DNA of 64,000 nucleotides from Streptomyces cavernicola (GTDB taxonomy: Bacteria; Actinomycetota; Actinomycetes; Streptomycetales; Streptomycetaceae), in NCBI RefSeq assembly GCF_029968035.1, contig NZ_JASCIQ010000004.1, forward strand, positions 1 to 64,000, given 5' to 3'. Position numbers and translations under genes: made by a program. The notes under the pieces were generated by a model. The model was not told the origin of the DNA. It did no database searches and saw only the letters and a list, made by a program, of their open reading frames with translations. Position 1 is the first letter of the stretch, and every line of letters starts with the position of its first letter. Shown in pieces: positions 48,644-58,248 of the stretch.

Positions 48644-50311
48644 CTAGAGGTTGGTGACTGGCACAAGCAGGTGGGACGGGAACCGGCCTCCGGTGTGGAT
48701 GGTGTGCGTCCCGGTGTTCACGGTGTCCTCGTGGCGGGCGAAGACGAGGGGCTTCGGGTACCGGTTGATGTCAGTTCCTTGTACGACGACGCGCAGGCTG
48801 TCGCCCGCACGGTAGCGCGTACCCGATGCCAGGATCTCGATGTCGAGCCGGGTGACGTCGCCGGGCTGGAGCTGAAGGGACCGCTGGTGCTTGAGCACCG
48901 GCATGTACTCGGTGCTTTCCGCTTCATCGAGTTCTCGGTGCGACGCCCGGATCCAGCCGACTGCGGCCGGCCCGTCGTCGAGATGGCCGTAGTAGGGGAA
49001 GTGAACGATCCGGCCCTCGCGATCGATCTTCCAGACGGCGACGAACAGGTCCATGTCTGCCGCCTCGGCGGACACGTACAACGCGAGCTTCATGTGTCCG
49101 ACGAGGTCGAGGTCTTCCTGGAAGGTCACCTCGAACTCGGCGCGGTGCCGGCCCGGCCCGCTGCCTGCCCCGTCGTAGACCGCGACATGCTCGTCCTGCA
49201 CGCGGTCCCAGGTGAGGGAGCCGTTGTCGGCGTCGAGGAAGAGTTGCCGGTATGTCGTGCGGGCCAGTGGCCATTCCTGCTCGTTCACCATCTCGCCGTG
49301 GCTGGTCGATTCCCGTACCTCGAGTCGCACCGGTGGCCATGACGCGACCTCGGTTTCCTGCCCCCGCAGGAAGTGGTCGAAGAAGGCGCGGAGCCGGTCG
49401 ACGTTCTCAGGCCGGTAGTAGTAAGCCCACTTCTTCTGGCCGTGAACCTCCAACCACTTCTGGTCGGACGAGATGCGCTTGTAGCCTTCCAGGGTGCCGC
49501 GCGTGTGGAGGCCTTGGTCGCACCAGCTGGCCACGACGTACGCGGGAGTCTGGATCTTCTCCAAGTTCGAGGCCTTGCTTCGCCAGAACGCGTCGTCGAA
49601 CGGGTGCTCCGCGGTCTCGAGCTCGAGGTCCTCGATCTGAGTGCGGCTCGCGCCCCATCGGTCCCAGAGATAGGGCCACATCCATGTCGACGGGATGCCG
49701 CCGTGACGCACGACCTCGCGGTAGGGGTCGGTGAATCCTTCCCATGGGTTGATGGCCGCGAGGTGAGGTGGGGCCAGCTCGGCTACCCGCCACTGCGCCG
49801 CGGCCAGGTAAGAGACTCCGGTGAGGCCTACGCGTCCGTTGCTCCAGTCCCGGGTTCCGGCCCACTCGATCAGGTCGTAGTGCGCCTCTGCTTCCTCCGG
49901 GGAGAGGTATGTTGCGACGCCTTCGGAGTTCCAGGTGCCGGGTAGGTCGGCCAGGACGACGGCGTACCCGTGAGCGACCCAGTACATCGGGTCCGGGCTC
50001 TCGAATACGGTGTGCCGGGAGGTCCATTCCTGGTCGACCTCCCCGTTGGGGAAGATGACTTGGATCGGCAGTGGGTTGTGTTTGCCGTACGGCATCCAAC
50101 TGACCAGCGTGGGCGCTTCGTCGGCGGTGAGGGGCCGGAAAACGTCGACGTAGATGCGATCGCCGGTACGCATCGTCACCGCGATGTCTCTCTCGATCAG
50201 CATGCCGTCCTCTTCGGTGCGGCGATACTCGGGCAGGCGGCCCCCTCGAGACTCAGGACTCATGCGGGGCCTTCGCAGGCGGTAGCTGCCGAAGGCGGGT
50301 TGCTGGGTCAT
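48644..50311 (-). CDS. CocE/NonD-family hydrolase
   Basis: This 555-residue protein has the alpha/beta hydrolase domain with NGRVGLTGVSYLAAAQWRVA (Ser nucleophile in GVSYLA; the last position is usually Gly), the Asp in AYVVASWCDQGLHTRG and the His in WLEVHGQKKWAYYY, and the C-terminal jelly-roll X-Pro dipeptidyl-peptidase domain DLDLVGHMKLALYVSAEAAD. Relatives act on esters or acylated compounds (cocaine esterase, acylases). GGAGGAGGAG precedes the ATG. It lies 52 bases behind the aromatic-acid transporter gene in the hydroxyquinol cluster, so it probably releases the phenolic acid from an ester or amide. Confidence 0.88.
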   Translation of the reverse strand: MTQQPAFGSYRLRRPRMSPESRGGRLPEYRRTEEDGMLIERDIAVTMRTGDRIYVDVFRPLTADEAPTLVSWMPYGKHNPLPIQVIFPNGEVDQEWTSRHTVFESPDPMYWVAHGYAVVLADLPGTWNSEGVATYLSPEEAEAHYDLIEWAGTRDWSNGRVGLTGVSYLAAAQWRVAELAPPHLAAINPWEGFTDPYREVVRHGGIPSTWMWPYLWDRWGASRTQIEDLELETAEHPFDDAFWRSKASNLEKIQTPAYVVASWCDQGLHTRGTLEGYKRISSDQKWLEVHGQKKWAYYYRPENVDRLRAFFDHFLRGQETEVASWPPVRLEVRESTSHGEMVNEQEWPLARTTYRQLFLDADNGSLTWDRVQDEHVAVYDGAGSGPGRHRAEFEVTFQEDLDLVGHMKLALYVSAEAADMDLFVAVWKIDREGRIVHFPYYGHLDDGPAAVGWIRASHRELDEAESTEYMPVLKHQRSLQLQPGDVTRLDIEILASGTRYRAGDSLRVVVQGTDINRYPKPLVFARHEDTVNTGTHTIHTGGRFPSHLLVPVTNL

Positions 50312-50363
50312 GGAACTCCTCCTCCTGTTTCGTGGACGGCTGATTCCGGGCCGGTCCTCGGTG

Positions 50364-51701
50364 TCAGCCGACGGGCTCGCGTCGCGTGCCACTGACTTCG
50401 TCCTCGTGTCCGGAGAACCGCTTCAGGACGAGTACTGCCGGGATGGCGAGGGCAGTCAGCACTGCGAACAGAACGAACAGGTTCGCGGGGGTCCACTGCC
50501 GGTCGAGCAGAGCGCCGACGAGTACCGGTGACAAGATGCCGCCCACACGGCCGGCCGCGACTGCCAAGCCCATTGCCGTGGTTCGCACCGTGGCCGGATA
50601 GAGATCGGGCACGATCGCGAACATGCCCGAGATCCCTGCCTGGATCGCGAGGCCGACCGCTGCGGCGGCGGCCAGTGTTGCCGCCGGGCCGTGGCCGAGA
50701 GCGATGCCCGTCGTCACGAACGCGACGGCGATCACGCCGAAGGAAGCTGCGGTCAGCGGGCGGACCGCCACGCGAAGTGCCAGAAGGCCGAAGGCAATCG
50801 TGGCGATGACACCGCCGACGTTCAACAGGCCACCGCCGCTCATGCCTTGCTCGGCTGACAGTCCGCTCTGCTCCAGGAGTCTGGGGGTCCAACTGGTGGC
50901 AAAGTAGAACGCTGCCATGAGGACGAAGAAGGCGAGCCAGACGAGCGCGGTCTTGGCGCCATTACGGCCCCCGACCATGTCCGCTCTGGCCCCCCGCTCC
51001 GGGCGTTCGTTCGCCGTCGGCAGGGCGGCAACGGGGGCGTGGCCCATGCGCGCCAGCAGCGAGTTGACCCGGCCAAGGGCTCCTGCCGGCCTGCGTGCCA
51101 CGAGGTAGTCGACGGACTCGGGGAGCCACAGACTGATGACCACCGTCATCAGCCCGGTGACGATCGCGCCGCAGACGAACGGTCCACGCCAGCCGTACTC
51201 GTTGGCCAGGAGCGTGGATACCGCACCACCGAGTACACCACCGAGTGGAAATCCCATGGTGCAGAGCGTGACGGCCGTTCCACGCCTCCGGGACGGCGAG
51301 TACTCGGCGACGAGGACGGGCAGGCTCGCCACCATCCCACCGATTCCAAGGCCGGTCAGCAGCCGGGCCCCGGCCAGCCACACAGGGCCGGCGGCGAACG
51401 CGGCCAGCGCCATGCCGATGCCGGAGAAGGTCAGACAGGCAATCGTCAGCGGCCTCCTGCCCACCCGGTCGGCTTGCGGCGCGATGAGTGCCGATCCCAG
51501 GGCCATGCCGACCAGACCGCTGCTCAGCAGCAGACCAATCTGGCTTTCGTTGAGCGACCACTCCCTCGCGACACCCGAGGCGGTGAAGGCCATGACGAGG
51601 ATGTCGAAGCCGTCGATCATGATCATGACGAGGCAGATGGCGACGACGCCCACTTGGAATCGGCTGACGGGCGCATGGTCGATGATTTCGCGAATGGACA
51701 A
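50364..51701 (-). CDS. MFS transporter, aromatic acid:H+ symporter (AAHS) family
   Basis: This transporter of about 445 residues has the AAHS signature: CLVMIMIDGFDILVMAFTAS in helix 1, GLVGMALGSALIAPQADRVG and RRPLTIACLTFSGIGMALAA, and GLGIGGMVASLPVLVAEYSP. Twelve helices are visible. These symporters import aromatic acids such as benzoate, hydroxybenzoates and protocatechuate. No ATG or GTG suits the start; TTG at 51701 with GAGAGG seven bases upstream gives LSIREIIDHAPVSRFQV, the family's normal beginning. It shares a divergent promoter region with the IclR gene, which contains the palindromic operator. Confidence 0.88.
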   Translation of the reverse strand: MSIREIIDHAPVSRFQVGVVAICLVMIMIDGFDILVMAFTASGVAREWSLNESQIGLLLSSGLVGMALGSALIAPQADRVGRRPLTIACLTFSGIGMALAAFAAGPVWLAGARLLTGLGIGGMVASLPVLVAEYSPSRRRGTAVTLCTMGFPLGGVLGGAVSTLLANEYGWRGPFVCGAIVTGLMTVVISLWLPESVDYLVARRPAGALGRVNSLLARMGHAPVAALPTANERPERGARADMVGGRNGAKTALVWLAFFVLMAAFYFATSWTPRLLEQSGLSAEQGMSGGGLLNVGGVIATIAFGLLALRVAVRPLTAASFGVIAVAFVTTGIALGHGPAATLAAAAAVGLAIQAGISGMFAIVPDLYPATVRTTAMGLAVAAGRVGGILSPVLVGALLDRQWTPANLFVLFAVLTALAIPAVLVLKRFSGHEDEVSGTRREPVG

Positions 51702-51805
51702 CGGAGGTCCTCTCTGCAGGCCGGAGTCACCATGGGCTCCGAGTCGCCGAGTAGCGGTAGAGCCGCATCGTGGCAGGGCGATCGCGTGACGCACTTCCCC
51801 GGATG

Positions 51806-51818
51806 TTCATTCAATGAA
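51806..51818. promoter_or_regulatory. Candidate IclR operator in the iclR/transporter divergent region
   Basis: TTCATTCAATGAA is a palindrome with 6-bp arms. The same core recurs before the monooxygenase gene at 52922-52933. Both sit where a repressor or activator of this cluster should act. Confidence 0.7.
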
Positions 51819-51861
51819 TAGACTTTTCGGGAGGGTCGCGGCCTCGGAAAGGAGCTTTTGC

Positions 51862-52638
51862 GTGCCTCGAAGCAACGAGCCCGGACGGACCGTAGGGTCG
51901 CGGCAACTGGACATCCTGTTCGCGTTCCGCCCTGGGCGCTCCCGCCTCACACTGGCCGACCTCACCCGCGACACCGGTCTGCCGCACGCGACGGTGCGCA
52001 GGCACGTGCATGAGCTGCTGAGCGCAGGCGCCCTCGAGCGAGGCGAGGACGGTCGGTTCACCGTCGGCCTGCGACTGTGGCAGCTCGGCACGCTCGCACC
52101 ACTGAGCCTGCCGTTGCGCACAGTTGCGCTCCCCTTCATGGAAGACCTGCACACCGCGCTCGACGAGCACGTGCAGCTCGCCGTACGCGACGGCGACCAC
52201 GCCGTGCTGATCGAGCGCTTCTCCAGCCGCCGGGCGATATCCATCGTGTCCCAGGTGGGCCAGCACCTGCCGTTGCACTGCTCTGCCGTGGGCAAGGTGC
52301 TGCTCGCACACGCTTCAGAAGAGACGATCTCTCGGGTGGCCGATTCGCGTCTGAGGCGGTTCACCGACCGCACCATCACCGACCCCGTAGAACTCCGTCA
52401 GGTGCTGGCAGAGTGTCGAAGCACCGGATTCGGCATCTCCCGCGAAGAGTTGAGCGTCAACGCCGACTCCGTGGCCACCAGGATCCTGAACTCGCAGGGC
52501 AACGTCGTCGCAGCGCTGTCCGTCGTCGTGCGGACCGGTTCGGTCAACCTGTCCACGGTTCGCCCCTCGGTGATCACCGCCGGGTTGTCCGTCTCTCGGT
52601 GCCTCGGGTGGACCCCCGCCGTGGGGGTGCAGTCCTGA
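51862..52638 (+). CDS. IclR-family regulator
   Basis: This 258-residue regulator has the N-terminal winged helix (SRQLDILFAFRPGRSRLTLA, DLTRDTGLPHATVRRHVHEL) and the C-terminal IclR effector domain: HTALDEHVQLAVRDGDHAVL, SQVGQHLPLHCSAVGKVLLA and RSTGFGISREELSVNADSVA. IclR proteins of aromatic catabolism bind the pathway substrate or an intermediate. The GTG at 51862 has AAGGAG seven bases upstream; an earlier ATG overlaps the operator and is unlikely. It stands between the transporter-hydrolase operon and the three pathway enzymes. Confidence 0.9.
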   Translation: MPRSNEPGRTVGSRQLDILFAFRPGRSRLTLADLTRDTGLPHATVRRHVHELLSAGALERGEDGRFTVGLRLWQLGTLAPLSLPLRTVALPFMEDLHTALDEHVQLAVRDGDHAVLIERFSSRRAISIVSQVGQHLPLHCSAVGKVLLAHASEETISRVADSRLRRFTDRTITDPVELRQVLAECRSTGFGISREELSVNADSVATRILNSQGNVVAALSVVVRTGSVNLSTVRPSVITAGLSVSRCLGWTPAVGVQS

Positions 52639-53013
52639 CGGCCGAGCTGGGGTCCATGTCGCGAACCCGTTCCGGACGATCCGACGCCAGTGTCCGCCTC
52701 ATCGTTGGCCCGCGCGTCGCTGCGCCCCTGCGCGACGGGTTCAGGTCTCGCGTGGTGATCTCGCCGACGGCGCGGCCCGCGCGGGTCAATACGGTGAGGG
52801 CGGTCCCTCGTACCCGCAGGTCGGCCGCCATAGCCGCGCCGCACCCGGCCAGGGTTGGTCGATCGGCTTTCCGGTCCTCGTGCCGCAGCGCGGTCGCAAG
52901 GCGGCCACCAGAGCAGTGGAGTCATTCAATGAACATCATGGCTGGTGCGAGGCCGTTCGCGCGGTGATGCTCTCGACCGTACCGATCCCGCGTTTCGAGA
53001 GGTGATGACCGTC
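52639..53013. other. Region before the monooxygenase gene
   Basis: About 280 bases after the IclR stop hold no convincing gene (a minus-strand frame reads MAADLRVRGTALTVLTRAGR but lacks a ribosome site and continues poorly). The promoter and operator of the downstream operon lie in the last 100 bases. Confidence 0.4.
52922..52933. promoter_or_regulatory. Second copy of the candidate IclR operator
   Basis: TCATTCAATGAA repeats the core of the site at 51806-51818 and lies 81 bases before the monooxygenase start. Confidence 0.7.
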
Positions 53014-54210
53014 ATGAGCCTTGCTGAGCAGCCACAGATCGCGATCGTGGGTGGTGGGATCGGCGGCATGGCTGCCGCTGCGTTCCTCCGGCGTGCCGGT
53101 CTCCGAGCGCAGGTGTACGAACAGGCGCGGGCCCTCACCGAAGTCGGCGCAGGCCTCGTCGTCGCTCCGAATGTCGTGAAGCTGCTGCGTCGCCTGGACG
53201 GCTTCCCCCAGCTTCTGGACCGGGCCGTACAGCTTGAGGTCGGGTGGGAGTTCCGTCGCTGGGAGAACGGCCAGGTGCTCTCTTCCGAGCCCCTCGCGGA
53301 GGCCTGCGAACAGCTTTTCGGCGAGCGCACCTACACCGTGCACAGAGCGGATCTGCTGAACATGCTCCGATCCTCGGTGCCCGAGAGCGACGTACACCTG
53401 GGTCGTCGGTGTCGCTCGATCGACGTCAACGGCCGCACGACGCGCCTGCACTTCGCCGACGGCACCACTGCCGAGGCTGACGTGGTCATCGGTGCGGACG
53501 GCATCCACTCCGCGTTCCGCGACATCGTCGCGGAACCGTCGGCGCCGACGGAGTCGGGCCTGTGCGTCTATCGCGCGCTGGTCCCCGCCGACAGTGCCCC
53601 AGCCTTCGCACGCCGTCGGATTCAGTCGCTGTGGCTCGGCCCTGGCCGCCATCTCGTGCACTATCCGATCGCCGCCGGGACCCTCATCAACCTGGTGGCG
53701 TTCGCCCCGGCACCACCACACGCAGAGGAGTCCTGGACCGCTACCTCAACGGTGGAGGAGTTCCTGCACGAGTTCGACGGCTGGCACCCGGACCTGGTCG
53801 ACCTCATTCGTGCCGGCGGAACTCCGGGACGGTCGGCGTTGCGCGACCGGGCGCCATTGTCTCGGTGGACCAAGGGTCGTGTCACGCTGCTCGGCGATGC
53901 CGCGCACGCGATGTTGCCGTTCTTCGCTCAAGGGGCGGCGCAGGCGATCGAGGACGCCGCAGCGCTGGCCACTTGCCTCGCCGCCACACCACACGATCCG
54001 GAACAAGCACTCGACCGCTATCAGAACCTCCGCATCGAACGGACCCATCGTCTGCAAGCAGCGAGCCGTGGCCGTGCGCAGGCCAACCATCTGCCTGACG
54101 GACCCGAGCAGCAGTCACGGGACGCCGCCATGGCGTGCGTCGACCCTCTGCGGGAAAACGAATGGATCTACGGCTACGACGCCGAATCTGCGGTCCACAC
54201 CGGCCTATGA
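53014..54210 (+). CDS. FAD-dependent aromatic monooxygenase (salicylate/hydroxybenzoate hydroxylase type)
   Basis: This 398-residue group A flavoprotein monooxygenase has the dinucleotide fold PQIAIVGGGIGGMAAAAFLR, the second motif FADGTTAEADVVIGADGIHS (DG motif) and the GD motif RVTLLGDAAHAMLPFFAQGA. It would use NAD(P)H and O2 to hydroxylate a phenol. From the next two genes, its product should be hydroxyquinol, made from resorcinol or by decarboxylating hydroxylation of a dihydroxybenzoate. The start at 53014 (MSLAEQPQIAIVG) is preferred because the GAGAGG site is too close to the ATG at 53005. Confidence 0.9.
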   Translation: MSLAEQPQIAIVGGGIGGMAAAAFLRRAGLRAQVYEQARALTEVGAGLVVAPNVVKLLRRLDGFPQLLDRAVQLEVGWEFRRWENGQVLSSEPLAEACEQLFGERTYTVHRADLLNMLRSSVPESDVHLGRRCRSIDVNGRTTRLHFADGTTAEADVVIGADGIHSAFRDIVAEPSAPTESGLCVYRALVPADSAPAFARRRIQSLWLGPGRHLVHYPIAAGTLINLVAFAPAPPHAEESWTATSTVEEFLHEFDGWHPDLVDLIRAGGTPGRSALRDRAPLSRWTKGRVTLLGDAAHAMLPFFAQGAAQAIEDAAALATCLAATPHDPEQALDRYQNLRIERTHRLQAASRGRAQANHLPDGPEQQSRDAAMACVDPLRENEWIYGYDAESAVHTGL

Positions 54211-54299
54211 CCCCCGCCTCTCAGCTACCGATCCACCAACCCGAAGGCGGCGACCGCCGACGGCTGTTGTTCGCGGCCCTGCCGCATCGAGGAGACGAG

Positions 54300-55166
54300 A
54301 TGGACTTCGACGAGGACACGGCGACCACCGCTGTGACGGACAGTTTCACCAACACCCCCGACGCGAGGCTGAAGCACATCCTGGGCATCGTCACACGGCA
54401 CCTGCACGATGCCGTCCGAGAGCTCGCGCTGACCCAAGAAGAGTGGGCGCGGGCGATCGACTTCCTCACAGCCGTCGGGCAGAAGTGCGACGACACACGG
54501 CAGGAGTTCGTTCTGCTCTCCGACATCCTCGGGGTCTCCATGCTGGTGGAGACGATCAACGAGGGTGCCGAATGCACCGAGAGCACGGTCCTCGGCCCCT
54601 TCCACATGACCGAGTCGCCCGCGCGGGAGCTCGGTGACTCGATCGATCTCGTCGGCACCGGGACCCCCTGTGTCATCACCGGCACGGTGAACGACGCCGA
54701 CGGCGCAGCGCTGCCCGGCGCGGTCGTAGACGTGTGGCAGTGCGACGAGAACGGCTTGTACGACGTCCAGCAGCCCGACGTGCAGCCGGCCGGCAACGGC
54801 CGCGGCCTGTTCCGTGCGGACGACGAGGGGCGGTTCTGGTTCCGCACCGTGGTGCCGAGCCACTACCCGATCCCCACCGACGGACCGGTCGGCGCACTGC
54901 TGACAGCGACGCGCCGGCATCCGTACCGTCCGGCCCACGTGCACGTGCTGGCCTCGGCCCCCGGACACGAAGAGCTGGTCACCCATATGTTCGTCGCGGA
55001 CAGCCCCTACCTGGACAGCGACGCCGTCTTCGCAGTCAAGGCAAGCCTGGTGACCGACTTCGCACCGTCCACCGACGCCGCACTCGCCGCGCGCCATGGC
55101 GTCGAAGTCCCGTTCCGCCACGCCCACTTCGACGTCCGGCTCTGCCCGAAGAACCCCACCTCATGA
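54300..55166 (+). CDS. Hydroxyquinol 1,2-dioxygenase
   Basis: This 288-residue intradiol dioxygenase has the length and N-terminal helical domain of the hydroxyquinol/chlorocatechol branch (NTPDARLKHILGIVTRHLHD, QKCDDTRQEFVLLSDILGVS). The four ferric iron ligands are visible: Tyr in DENGLYDVQQPD, Tyr in PSHYPIPTDGPVG, and His-x-His in HPYRPAHVHVLAS. It opens the ring of hydroxyquinol between the two ortho hydroxyls to maleylacetate. GAGGAGACG precedes the ATG. It overlaps the maleylacetate reductase gene by four bases. Confidence 0.92.
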   Translation: MDFDEDTATTAVTDSFTNTPDARLKHILGIVTRHLHDAVRELALTQEEWARAIDFLTAVGQKCDDTRQEFVLLSDILGVSMLVETINEGAECTESTVLGPFHMTESPARELGDSIDLVGTGTPCVITGTVNDADGAALPGAVVDVWQCDENGLYDVQQPDVQPAGNGRGLFRADDEGRFWFRTVVPSHYPIPTDGPVGALLTATRRHPYRPAHVHVLASAPGHEELVTHMFVADSPYLDSDAVFAVKASLVTDFAPSTDAALAARHGVEVPFRHAHFDVRLCPKNPTS

Positions 55167-56227
55167 ACGGAACCGCCCCCATGCCCCTCCCCGCCTTCGT
55201 CTACGACGCCCTGCCGATGCGCGTCGTCTTCGGCAACGGCAGCCTCGACAGGCTGCCCGAGGAGATCGACCGACTCGGCCTTCGCCGGGTCCTGGTCCTG
55301 TGCACACCCGAGCAGCAGAACCTCGCCGGACAGGCGGCCGAGCTCATCGGCCCACGGGCGGCGGGCACCTTGGCACAGGCCCGGATGCACGTGCCCGTCG
55401 AGACGGTGGCCGACGCCGCCGCCGAGGCCGAGCGTCTCGACGCGGACGGCTACCTCGCCGTCGGCGGCGGATCCACGATCGGCCTGGGCAAGGCCCTGGC
55501 GCTGAAGTTCGGGGCTCCCGTGGTCGCGGTCCCCACCACGTACGCGGGCTCGGAGATGACGCCGATCTGGGGCCTGACCGAGAACGCGCAGAAGCGGACC
55601 GGCCGGGACCCGGCGGTGCTGCCGCGCAGCGTCGTCTACGACCCCGATCTCACCCTGACGCTCCCGCCTGAGGTCTCGGCCACCAGTGGGCTGAACGCCC
55701 TCGCGCACGCGGTCGAGGCGCTCTACGCACCGGACGGGTCACCGGTCATCGCGGCGATGGCCGAACAGGGCGTGCGCGACCTGGCGGCCGCGCTGCCGGC
55801 GCTCGTCGCCGACCCCCGGGACCGGGGCGCCCGCGCCGCCGCGCTCCAGGGCGCATGGCTGTGCGGGGCCTGCCTCGGGGCCACGACCATGGGCCTGCAC
55901 CACAAGCTCTGCCACGCCCTGGGAGGCACCTTGGACCTGCCCCACGCCCAGACCCACGCCGTCGTGCTGCCGCACGTGGCCGCCTTCAACCTGCCCGCCG
56001 CGCCGCAGGCCGAGGCGGCGCTGTCCCGGGCCCTGGACACCGACGACCCGTCAGCCGCGCTCGCGGCCCTCGCGGACACCGTGGGCGCACCGCGTCGGCT
56101 CTCGCAACTCGGCGTGAGTGCGGCCGATCTGCCCCGGATCGTGGAGGCGGTCCTGGCGAACCCGTACTCCAACCCCCGCCCGGTGGGCCGCGCCGACCTC
56201 GAGCAACTTCTGACAGGTGCGCTGTGA
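55163..56227 (+). CDS. Maleylacetate reductase
   Basis: This 354-residue member of the iron-containing alcohol dehydrogenase fold has DGYLAVGGGSTIGLGKALAL (NAD-binding loop), VVAVPTTYAGSEMTPIWGLT, GLHHKLCHALGGTLDLPHAQ and THAVVLPHVAAFNLPAAP, all typical for maleylacetate reductase. It reduces maleylacetate to 3-oxoadipate with NAD(P)H. It is translationally coupled (ATGA) to the dioxygenase. The 3-oxoadipate enzymes for entering the citrate cycle are not in the window. A hairpin follows. Confidence 0.92.
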   Translation: MNGTAPMPLPAFVYDALPMRVVFGNGSLDRLPEEIDRLGLRRVLVLCTPEQQNLAGQAAELIGPRAAGTLAQARMHVPVETVADAAAEAERLDADGYLAVGGGSTIGLGKALALKFGAPVVAVPTTYAGSEMTPIWGLTENAQKRTGRDPAVLPRSVVYDPDLTLTLPPEVSATSGLNALAHAVEALYAPDGSPVIAAMAEQGVRDLAAALPALVADPRDRGARAAALQGAWLCGACLGATTMGLHHKLCHALGGTLDLPHAQTHAVVLPHVAAFNLPAAPQAEAALSRALDTDDPSAALAALADTVGAPRRLSQLGVSAADLPRIVEAVLANPYSNPRPVGRADLEQLLTGAL

Positions 56228-56285
56228 CGACTCTCGTCGGCAACGAGGTGATGTGACCTGCAGGAAGCGCGGTGGTGTCTTTCTT

Positions 56286-56311
56286 GTGCGGGCAGCCGTG
56301 ACTGCCCGCAC
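56286..56311 (+). terminator. Hairpin terminator after the hydroxyquinol operon
   Basis: GTGCGGGCAG and its perfect complement enclose a 6-base loop, 58 bases after the maleylacetate reductase stop. Confidence 0.75.
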
Positions 56312-57205
<894 letters not shown>

Positions 57206-57805
57206 TCAGCAGCGCAGGCCGACAATGCCCCAGGCACGGCGCTCAGCCTCCGTGACCACCTCTCCCCAGTCCGTCAGGAAGTCGGCGAACGATTCGAAGG
57301 TACTGATCCACCTGCCGGGATCCGCGGCATGCCGGGTGAACGGCTCACGTAGAGATTCGAGGTGGGGCACCGCCTGCCGCCACCATGAGGCGATCAGCGA
57401 CACGTGGTCGGGCGGACACCACAACAACAGGTCCGCGTTCCAGGTGCACGTCCGTTCTGAGAACGCGGAACGCGCACCGGTGGTGTCCTCCAGGCCGTGC
57501 CAGAACAGGGCGTCGTTGAACTGGTCCAGCACTTCACGCACTTGTGGCTCGACGAAGTCGCGCATGTGATCCCAGCGGTGACCGGCCCAGAAGTGGGGTT
57601 TGTACGAGCCGAGCGTGTTACGCAGGGCATACCTGCCGTACCAGTCCGCACCCGGCTGAACGGGCCACGACCAGCCATGCTCGAAGAGATCGTCGCTGTA
57701 CGCCTCCCCGAAGGCAGCCTCGATCAGCAGTTCTTCCCGGTCATCGACCGGAACCGACTCCACCCGCGGCCAGTCCACGATCACCACCTCTATCCCCACA
57801 CCCAT
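57206..57805 (-). CDS. Hypothetical protein, 199 residues
   Basis: No family is recognised. The protein is Trp- and Asp/Glu-rich and soluble: EVVIVDWPRVESVPVDDREE, WPVQPGADWYGRYALRNTLG, HRWDHMRDFVEPQVREVLDQ, WNADLLLWCPPDHVSLIASW, and a C-terminus ending AERRAWGIVGLRC. The same C-terminal motif survives in a remnant at 18.5 kb, so the family is repeated in this genome. The pattern suggests a single-domain cytoplasmic protein, perhaps of the immunity type. A palindrome lies 34 bases upstream of its start. Confidence 0.65.
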   Translation of the reverse strand: MGVGIEVVIVDWPRVESVPVDDREELLIEAAFGEAYSDDLFEHGWSWPVQPGADWYGRYALRNTLGSYKPHFWAGHRWDHMRDFVEPQVREVLDQFNDALFWHGLEDTTGARSAFSERTCTWNADLLLWCPPDHVSLIASWWRQAVPHLESLREPFTRHAADPGRWISTFESFADFLTDWGEVVTEAERRAWGIVGLRC

Positions 57806-57838
57806 TGGGCCAGCGTAGGCCTCGATACAGTCAGGTAA

Positions 57839-57857
57839 GTCTGACTTTCAGTCAGAC
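57839..57857. promoter_or_regulatory. 8-bp inverted repeat upstream of the 57.2-kb gene
   Basis: GTCTGACT-TTC-AGTCAGAC is a perfect palindrome 34 bases ahead of the start codon, in the position of an operator or of a hairpin in the leader. Confidence 0.45.
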
Positions 57858-57918
57858 CTGTCGGGTGGCTGCCGCTGCCCTTGGGTAAGGACGTGGACGC
57901 CGTCCCGTTCAGAGCGCG

Positions 57919-58190
57919 GTGTGGCAGACGCGCTTCGAGACGCAGCTCGAAGCGCTGGACGAAAGCTCGAGGGAATCGGCCCAGTCGGAATTGCGGTCGC
58001 TGCTGGAGGAGCAGGGCCCTGCTGGGGGTGTTTCGGGCAGGCCACGGGGGAACCGCGGTGGGCCGGGATGTGAACCTCCAAGCCCTTGTCCGGGCGGCGT
58101 CGCCGGCGGGCGCCGGAGTTGCTGAGGTCTCCGGCCGTCCGGCTCGGGCGATCGCCCGGACGGTCAGCTGGCACCGGGGCACCGGGCCGG
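57919..58190 (+). pseudogene. Frameshifted remnant, possibly of an effector-associated protein
   Basis: One frame reads MWQTRFETQLEALDESSRES, AQSELRSLLEEQGPAGGV from a GTG; the text RAGHGGTAVGRDVNLQALVR follows in another frame. The combination of a short helical domain and a G-x-G-x-x-x-V-G-x-D-V-N repeat-like strand is seen in small actinobacterial proteins linked to effector systems. The evidence is thin. Confidence 0.3.
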
Positions 58191-58248
58191 CGGTGCCGCA
58201 CACGCCGGACCCCTTCAGGTCATGTGTGGGGAACGACGCCTGGTCTGC

